NCBI RefSeq assembly: GCF_021869765.1
Contig: NZ_CP084580.1
Span: 1,240,001 to 1,304,000, forward strand
DNA from: Chryseobacterium sp. MEBOG06
GTDB lineage: Bacteria > Bacteroidota > Bacteroidia > Flavobacteriales > Weeksellaceae
Direction of reading: 5' to 3'
DNA: 64,000 bases
The notes beneath the pieces are model-generated. The model did not search any database. It had not been told where the DNA came from and worked only from the letters and a program-made list of their open reading frames with translations. This document shows positions 60,001 to 64,000 of the stretch, in pieces. Within the stretch, counting starts at the first letter, position 1, and every line of letters starts with the position of its first letter. Both the position numbers and the translations under genes were made by a program.

Positions 60001-60205
60001 GATGACTTCTTTTGCATTCGTTGCAGGACTTATTCCTCTGTGTATTGCATCGGGGGCAGGAGCGGTAGGAAACCGTTCCATCGGTACAGCCGCTGCAGGA
60101 GGAATGCTGATAGGTACAATCTTCGGATTGATCGTTATTCCGGGACTGTATATATTCTTTGCGAAACTTGAAAATAAGAAGAAAGATGAAAAGATTAAAT
60201 CATAG
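57083..60205 (+). CDS. RND efflux pump, HAE1 family (AcrB-like)
   Basis: A 1040-residue inner-membrane proton/drug antiporter. It starts with MVEMFIRRKVLSLVISIVFVL and shows the HAE1 layout: two large periplasmic loops (about 30-330, 560-870), twelve membrane helices, GIVVDNAIVVVEAVH in helix 4 with the proton-relay Asp pair, SVNLLTLFALVLAIG and NAILIVEFA near the C-terminus. FSQMYKVMVQASPEHR and the porter domains fit drug-type pumps. It shares 20 nt with the outer-membrane factor gene, so translation is coupled. No repressor gene is adjacent. Confidence 0.96.
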   Translation: MVEMFIRRKVLSLVISIVFVLLGIMALLKMPITQFPDIVPPSVTVTAKYTGANAEVSANAVALPLERAINGVPGMTYMSTVTSNDGLTLIQVFFEVGTDPDVAAVNVQNRVTTILDELPEEVIRAGVTTEKEVNSMLMYLNITSTDPSQDEQFIYNFTDINVLQELKRIDGVGRAEIMGQKEYSMRVWLDPQKMAAYNISADEVIASLQKQNISAAPGKVGETSGKTSSQLQYVIKYKGKFFEPKQYEEIPIRSDVDGTILKLKDIAKVEFGAMNYGMVSKTDGRPSASIMMKQRPGSNASEVIESVKTKMEELKGSSFPPGMEYNMAYDVSRFLDASISAVLTTLIEAFILVGIVVFLFLQDWRSTLIPVLAVPVALIGTFTFMNMLDFSVNLLTLFALVLAIGIVVDNAIVVVEAVHVKMEEGMNAMDATISATKEIAGAVVAITIVMSAVFIPVAFLDGPVGVFYRQFSLTLAISIVISGVNALTLTPALCAIILKPHNHHKKKTIVDRFFKSFNIGFDRLTNGYVGILSKFATRTTVTFGLLFLFVALTFLTSKFLPTGFIPMEDQGMVYVSVTTPQGATVERTEKVLDEVTVIANKIKGVENVTTLAGYSIVTEIAGSSYGMAMINLKNWKERDISVNDLIAELSEKTKGISDAQIEIFAPPTVPGFGNTSGFELRLLDRTGGTIENTDKITKDFVKKLNEAPELKNNFTSFDATFPQYMINVDYDMAAKKGISVDNAMSTLQTMLGSYYATNFIRFSQMYKVMVQASPEHRDTPESILNLYLKNDKGEMVPFSTFITIEKVYGPEVLTRYNMYMSAMINGEPADGYSSGDAIAAVERVSKEVLPRGFDIEWSGMTREEILSGNQTVYIFLICLLFVYLLLAAQYESFLLPMPVLLSLPTGIFGSYIALVLAGLDNNIYAQVALVMLIGLLAKNAILIVEFAVARNKQGFDIVQAAIEGARQRLRPILMTSFAFVAGLIPLCIASGAGAVGNRSIGTAAAGGMLIGTIFGLIVIPGLYIFFAKLENKKKDEKIKS

Positions 60206-61628
60206 AAATATAATATACGGAATTGCAGCATTGAGCTTAGTCTCATGCGCTGTTCCACAGGTTGCAGATTTGAAAAAAGCCCAGACTTTGCCAGAAACTC
60301 CTGTTAAAAATGTGGGTTCAGAAGAATTCCGGCAGCTTAATCTGAAAGCTTATTTTACAGACGCCTATTTACTTGAACTTTTTGATAAAGTGATACAGGC
60401 TAATCCGGATTTTCAGATTGCACAGCAAAGAGTAGATATTGCCAACAGTTTCCTGCAGCGCTCCAAAATGGACCTTTTGCCTTCACTGGAAGTAGGGACT
60501 GAGATATCCGGTAACCGATATGGTAAATATACCATGGAAGGAGTGGGAAACTATGATACCAATCTTTCTCCCAATATTACAGAACAACAGAAGATCAACA
60601 GAGATTTTACACCCAATTACTGGGTGGGAGCAAGAAGCAGTTGGGAAATTGATGCCTGGGGTAAGCTGAAAAATAAAAAGATCGCTGCACAAAAGAAATT
60701 TCTGGCTTCTACAGAAGGGCTGAGGCTGCTTCAGGTAGAACTTTTCACAGATATTGCCAATTTGTATTATCAGCTGGTCGCTTTAGACAATCGTCTGGCC
60801 ATTTATCAGAAAAATTATAATCTTCAGCAGAGGGCATTTGAAATTGTCCTGGCACAGCGCGAAGTAGGAAAAGCTACTGAACTTGCGGTACAGCAGTTTA
60901 AAGCTCAGAACAATAACTGGCTGGCAGAAATTGAACATATCAAAGTCGAGATTGTTACCGTGGAGCAGGCAATAATGACGCTCACAGGAAGCTATGGCGG
61001 AGATGTAAAGCGTGGGAAAATACTGATGCCTACTAATATGGATGTTTTAAATAAAACCATTAATATAGAAGCCGTTATTCATTCCAGACCTGATGTAGCA
61101 TCTAACTATTATGTTTTGGAAGCTTCCCACGCGGATGCAAAGGCTGCAAGAGCGGCTTTCTATCCAAAAATTGATCTGGGTGCCGGTATTGGGCTGAATG
61201 CTTTCTCCGTTGAAACATTATTCAGACCAAGTTCATTGGCAGGCCAGTTATTGGGTGGATTAATGGTTCCAGTTTTCAACAAAGGACAATTGAAGCATGA
61301 GTTCAAAGTGGCGGATAAAGAACAGGAAATTGCCTTCTTAAATTATCAGAAGAGCATTACTACTGCTTTTAATGAATTGCAGTCTATTTTAAAACAGACC
61401 AGAATCTACGAAAAGGTTTTGAAACTGAAATCTGAGGAAGTAGGTTTTCTGGATCGCGGTGTTGAAGTTTCCAATGATCTGTATCTGACAGGATATGCGA
61501 ATTATTTTGAGCTGATCAATTCTCAGAAGAGCAAGCTGACTGCCGAATTGGATTTACTGCAATTCCGGCATCAGAATACCAGAAATAACGTTCTGCTGTT
61601 TAAGGCACTGGGCGGAAAACTGGACTGA
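60186..61628 (+). CDS. RND outer-membrane efflux channel (TolC/OprM-type) lipoprotein
   Basis: A 480-residue outer-membrane factor with a lipidated N-terminus (lipobox SLVSC). Two repeated helical segments carry QIAQQRVDIANSFLQRSKMD with PSLEVGTEISGNRYG, and later SHADAKAARAAFYPKIDLGAGIGL, the typical OMF repeats. The start is ATG 60186 inside the pump's last codons; a longer frame upstream overlaps more of the pump and lacks a signal peptide. It completes a three-part efflux system with the two preceding genes. A terminator follows. Confidence 0.93.
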   Translation: MKRLNHRNIIYGIAALSLVSCAVPQVADLKKAQTLPETPVKNVGSEEFRQLNLKAYFTDAYLLELFDKVIQANPDFQIAQQRVDIANSFLQRSKMDLLPSLEVGTEISGNRYGKYTMEGVGNYDTNLSPNITEQQKINRDFTPNYWVGARSSWEIDAWGKLKNKKIAAQKKFLASTEGLRLLQVELFTDIANLYYQLVALDNRLAIYQKNYNLQQRAFEIVLAQREVGKATELAVQQFKAQNNNWLAEIEHIKVEIVTVEQAIMTLTGSYGGDVKRGKILMPTNMDVLNKTINIEAVIHSRPDVASNYYVLEASHADAKAARAAFYPKIDLGAGIGLNAFSVETLFRPSSLAGQLLGGLMVPVFNKGQLKHEFKVADKEQEIAFLNYQKSITTAFNELQSILKQTRIYEKVLKLKSEEVGFLDRGVEVSNDLYLTGYANYFELINSQKSKLTAELDLLQFRHQNTRNNVLLFKALGGKLD

Positions 61629-61646
61629 TTCTTACTTTTTAGAATG

Positions 61647-61679
61647 ATAAAAGCCACCTGAAAAAGGTGGCTTTTTGTA
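61647..61679 (+). terminator. Intrinsic terminator of the efflux operon
   Basis: Stem AAAGCCACCT/AGGTGGCTTT around GAAAA, followed by TTTTT. It ends the efflux operon facing a convergent cold-shock gene. Confidence 0.88.
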
Positions 61680-61729
61680 TTGTTTAAAACGCATCTGTAT
61701 GCTACAGAATGTGTTTATAGATCAAAGTA

Positions 61730-62152
61730 TTATTTAACAATCTGGATGTTAACTGCAGAGAATCCTTTAGGAGACTTTTCTTTTTCAAAAGATACTTTGT
61801 TTCCTTTTTTTACCATTTCTGCACAGTTGTTATTGTGGAAGAAGATATTCTCTTTCGTGACATCTTCAGTAATGAAACCGTATCCTTTTTCACTGTGGAA
61901 AGTTATGATTCCCAGTTTTCTCGGATCTTCGTCAATGATTGGAGCTGCGCCCAACTGAATTTCTTCAATGTTCACTTCCTGTCTTTGTTCAGGTGGAGTA
62001 GATGTTAATCTTCCGAATTCATCTACATACATGAACACGTCATCCATTCCCTTGTTGTTGTTCGTTTTACGTTCTTCGCGTCTTAGCGCTTTTTCTTTTT
62101 GCTTTTGAATTTTTTTCTTGAAATTTTCCTTTTTAGAAAAAGAATCTGCCAT
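61730..62152 (-). CDS. Cold-shock domain protein with basic N-terminal extension
   Basis: A 140-residue RNA-binding protein. The first 35 residues are highly basic (FKKKIQKQKEKALRREERK), then a linker, then a cold-shock domain at about 75-140 with GIITFHSEKGYGFITED (RNP1-like KGYGFI) and NIFFHNNNC (RNP2-like). Ordinary CspA-type proteins are about 70 residues; this one is twice that because of the extension, which may add RNA or ribosome contacts. A -7 box lies 250 nt upstream, suggesting a long 5' leader as in other cold-shock genes. Confidence 0.88.
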   Translation of the reverse strand: MADSFSKKENFKKKIQKQKEKALRREERKTNNNKGMDDVFMYVDEFGRLTSTPPEQRQEVNIEEIQLGAAPIIDEDPRKLGIITFHSEKGYGFITEDVTKENIFFHNNNCAEMVKKGNKVSFEKEKSPKGFSAVNIQIVK

Positions 62153-62403
62153 AAATTATTTTTAGTATTTAGTTTCTATAAATTATATTAGTTCAATCTG
62201 GTCTATTCTAGACCTTATAAAGCCCACCTATGTTTTCTGTTTTGGATTTTCTCAATCATACAGACCTTTAAAATTCCGATAAGTATTGTTCTTAATAGAA
62301 GAATAAAAGTTAAAAATATGCCTGCTCAAAAAGCAAAGACTGAATAAAAAGATATTCTGGTCGTTACAGAAAACAAAAAGTAGTGACTACTGTTACTAAC
62401 GTA

Positions 62404-62411
62404 CAAATATA
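62404..62411 (-). promoter_or_regulatory. Putative distant -7 box of the cold-shock gene
   Basis: CAAATATA on the plus strand reads TATATTTG on the minus strand. No -33 is obvious. If used, it gives a leader of about 245 nt. The intergenic region 62153-62878 has no credible gene. Confidence 0.35.
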
Positions 62412-62535
62412 CAACAATAAAATGAATAATGCCCATTTAAATGATTGATTATCAGAAATAGTTTTTTTGCATAGATTTAGAAAAACACTCTGCCAGCCGA
62501 ATGTAGCGAGCATAAAGCTTTTTTGAAAACTCCAT

Positions 62536-62566
62536 AAAAAATCCCCAGCATGCTGGGGATTATGAA
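62536..62566 (-). terminator. Orphan terminator-like palindrome
   Basis: A perfect 22-bp palindrome (62540-62561; arms AATCCCCAGCA/TGCTGGGGATT). On the minus strand the hairpin is followed by a T run, on the plus strand it is not, so it would stop leftward transcription from the region 62570-62878, where no gene is visible. Confidence 0.5.
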
Positions 62567-62598
62567 AAAAAATATATTATAGAATGAAGTGGTGTATC

Positions 62599-62684
62599 AT
62601 ACGGGTGTGAAAGTATCAAATGTTGTGCCTAAAGTTGGATAATTTATAATATGTTTAATAGTAAAATTATCCTGCATCCCGTAT
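62599..62684. other. Nested inverted repeats, candidate structured element
   Basis: Outer arms ATACGGG (62599-62605) and CCCGTAT (62678-62684) enclose inner arms GGATAATTT (62637-62645) and AAATTATCC (62664-62672). Together they could fold into a two-stem structure. It lies 195 nt before the SDR gene and between an orphan terminator and that gene. No known RNA class is recognised. Confidence 0.4.
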
Positions 62685-62878
62685 CTGGTTGGTAAATAGG
62701 AGTATATTGAAAAATGCGTGTTTATATAAATTTTAGATGAGTCATGTCGAATTGAGAGATAAACTATAATATTTCTGACGTATCATCTTAAATTTTAGGA
62801 TAACTTCCGAAAATTTCACCATGTTGAGGAGGCTTTTATTATCCATCTTTGCTCTATTAACATTTAAAAATAAATATA

Positions 62879-63634
62879 ATGTCAGCACAAAATGTAAAGG
62901 GAAAAGTTGTTTTAATTGCCGGAGGCGGTAAAAATCTGGGTGGATTATTAAGCAGGAGTTTTGCAGCAAAAGGAGCAAAATTGGCAGTACACTATAATAG
63001 CGAAAGTTCAAAAACTGAGAGTGAAAAAACCCTGGAAGAAGTTAAGGCATTGGGAGCAGAAGCGTTTTTATTTCAGGGTGACCTTACAAAAGTTGAAAAT
63101 CTTACGAAGTTTTTTGATGAAACAGTCTCCCGTTTTGGAGGAATCGATATTGCCATCAACACCGTAGGAATGGTATTGAAAAAGCCTTTTGCTGAAACTA
63201 CAGAAGCTGAATATGACACCATGTTCAATGTGAACTCAAAGTCAGCTTACTTCTTTTTGCAGGAAGCCGGTAAAAAACTGAATGACAATGGGAAGATCTG
63301 TACAATTGTTACTTCATTATTAGCTGCTTATACAGGTTTGTATTCCACCTATGCAGGAGCAAAAGCACCGGTGGAGCATTTCACAAGAGCTGCTTCCAAA
63401 GAATTTGGGGCGAGAGGAATTTCTGTAACAGCTGTGGCACCGGGCCCAATGGATACTCCGTTCTTCTATGGACAGGAAACGGAAGATGCAGTAGCTTACC
63501 ACAAATCAGCCTCAGCGTTGGGAGGTCTTACAGACATCAAAGACATTGCTCCACTGGTCGAATTTTTGGTTACTGACGGCTGGTGGATAACCGGACAGAC
63601 TATTTTTGCCAACGGAGGATATACGACAAGATAA
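62879..63634 (+). CDS. Short-chain dehydrogenase/reductase
   Basis: A 251-residue classical SDR. The nucleotide loop GGGKNLGGLLSRSF replaces the usual TGxxxGIG with a GGGKNLGG form, INTVG is the NNAG-type strand motif, and the catalytic set is Ser in VTSLLAAYTG with Tyr and Lys in YAGAKAPVEHF. PGPMDTPFFYG is the typical substrate-loop start. Length and layout fit 3-oxoacyl-ACP reductase-like or sugar/alcohol dehydrogenases; substrate is not evident. A terminator follows, shared with lgt. Confidence 0.9.
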   Translation: MSAQNVKGKVVLIAGGGKNLGGLLSRSFAAKGAKLAVHYNSESSKTESEKTLEEVKALGAEAFLFQGDLTKVENLTKFFDETVSRFGGIDIAINTVGMVLKKPFAETTEAEYDTMFNVNSKSAYFFLQEAGKKLNDNGKICTIVTSLLAAYTGLYSTYAGAKAPVEHFTRAASKEFGARGISVTAVAPGPMDTPFFYGQETEDAVAYHKSASALGGLTDIKDIAPLVEFLVTDGWWITGQTIFANGGYTTR

Positions 63635-63654
63635 TTTTTAAATAACCCTATTAA

Positions 63655-63694
63655 AAACAAACTCACTGAAATAATTTTCAGTGAGTTTGTTATA
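63655..63694. terminator. Bidirectional intrinsic terminator
   Basis: Stem AACAAACTCACTGAAA and its complement around a TAA loop, between the SDR gene and lgt, which converge. Confidence 0.9.
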
Positions 63695-63713
63695 ATGAAA
63701 AGATAAAAGGGGA

Positions 63714-64000
63714 TTATGAAGTCTTCATTTTTCCTTTTTCCAATATATTTTTAATGATAAAGAACAATCCGAGAAGAACAAAAGGAATACTTAGAAGTTG
63801 TCCCATGTTCAGGCTCATTCCGCGTTCAAAGTCAGCCTGATCTACTTTGATAAATTCAATCAGAATCCGCATGATGAAAATCAAAAGAATACTGATCCCA
63901 AAATAAAACCCTTTCCCAATTTTGAAAATATTCTTCCTGTACATAAAATAAATAAGGAAGAAGATAATAATATAGGAAATTGCCTCATAAAGCTGGGCAG
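63714..64000 (-). CDS. lgt: Prolipoprotein diacylglyceryl transferase, C-terminal part
   Basis: The frame is open to the window edge and ends at 63714. The first readable residues are AQLYEAISY, the end of the conserved HPAQLYEA motif of Lgt, followed by membrane helices and RILIEFIKVDQADFERGMSLNMGQLLSIPF, the C-terminal Lgt signature. Lgt attaches diacylglycerol to the cysteine of prolipoproteins, the first step for the many lipoproteins in this window. Only about 95 C-terminal residues are present; the rest lies beyond the right edge. Confidence 0.93.
   Translation of the reverse strand, partial: AQLYEAISYIIIFFLIYFMYRKNIFKIGKGFYFGISILLIFIMRILIEFIKVDQADFERGMSLNMGQLLSIPFVLLGLFFIIKNILEKGKMKTS

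Noticed and set aside
61680..61958. A 92-codon plus-strand frame
   Set aside because: It is antisense to the conserved cold-shock domain and lies behind a terminator.

Overview
The window is AT-rich chromosomal DNA from a member of the Bacteroidota, order Flavobacteriales, most likely Weeksellaceae and Chryseobacterium-like. The evidence is: promoters of the Bacteroidota type (TTTG, about 19-22 nt, TAnnTTTG) in front of many genes; few Shine-Dalgarno sequences; many lipoproteins with short lipoboxes; the T9SS/gliding lipoprotein GldD; Bacteroidota-type (T6SSiii) TssB/TssC; TPR-histidine kinases; and two tandem M13 peptidases. No phage, insertion sequence, CRISPR array or rRNA operon is visible. 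The left edge cuts the 3' end of an unknown gene and the right edge cuts lgt.

Layout. 0.1-1.4 kb: lipocalin-like and OmpA-like lipoproteins. 1.5-6.7 kb: a tight operon whose first four genes look like the mycobacterial route to polyprenyl-phosphoryl-arabinofuranose (UbiA-type phosphoribosyltransferase, HAD phosphatase, DprE1-like flavoenzyme, DprE2-like reductase), followed by a small lipoprotein and a cysteine desulfurase. 6.7-7.7 kb: thioredoxin, then five tRNA-Asp genes in perfect 106-bp tandem units. 7.75-8.26 kb: non-coding, with a candidate small RNA. 8.3-16 kb: L,D-transpeptidase, a PDZ/aspartyl protease, an esterase, and a TPR-histidine kinase/LuxR-type regulator pair flanked by two related MmpS-like lipoproteins. 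16-24 kb: tyrS, a sigma factor, lipA, a divergent AraC regulator/MFS exporter pair, and a DAO-type oxidoreductase. 24-31 kb: a vWA/DUF4139/SIMPL envelope gene set next to a LytS-type kinase and LytTR regulator; the same pair of 9-bp direct repeats with 21-bp periodicity lies upstream of both minus-strand transcription units and beside the kinase promoter. 31-42 kb: lipocalin, cinA, a 1132-residue GH18-deacetylase-GT2 fusion and two M13 peptidases. 42-50 kb: tssBC without the rest of a type VI locus, mutY, gldD, a PfkB kinase and a SurA-like chaperone. 50-64 kb: nitronate monooxygenase-like enzyme, hydrolases, queG, a complete RND efflux operon, a cold-shock protein, an SDR and lgt.

Most of the window is ordinary housekeeping and envelope biology. 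The parts most worth a second look are the DprE1/DprE2-type operon in a Gram-negative, the predicted LytTR regulon with its paired direct repeats, the three-domain exopolysaccharide-type fusion enzyme, the detached tssBC pair, a set of genes whose start codon lies 4-6 nt behind the promoter -7 box (predicted leaderless mRNAs), and the candidate non-coding RNAs at about 7.89 kb and 62.6 kb. Everything is read by eye from sequence; no database search was run.
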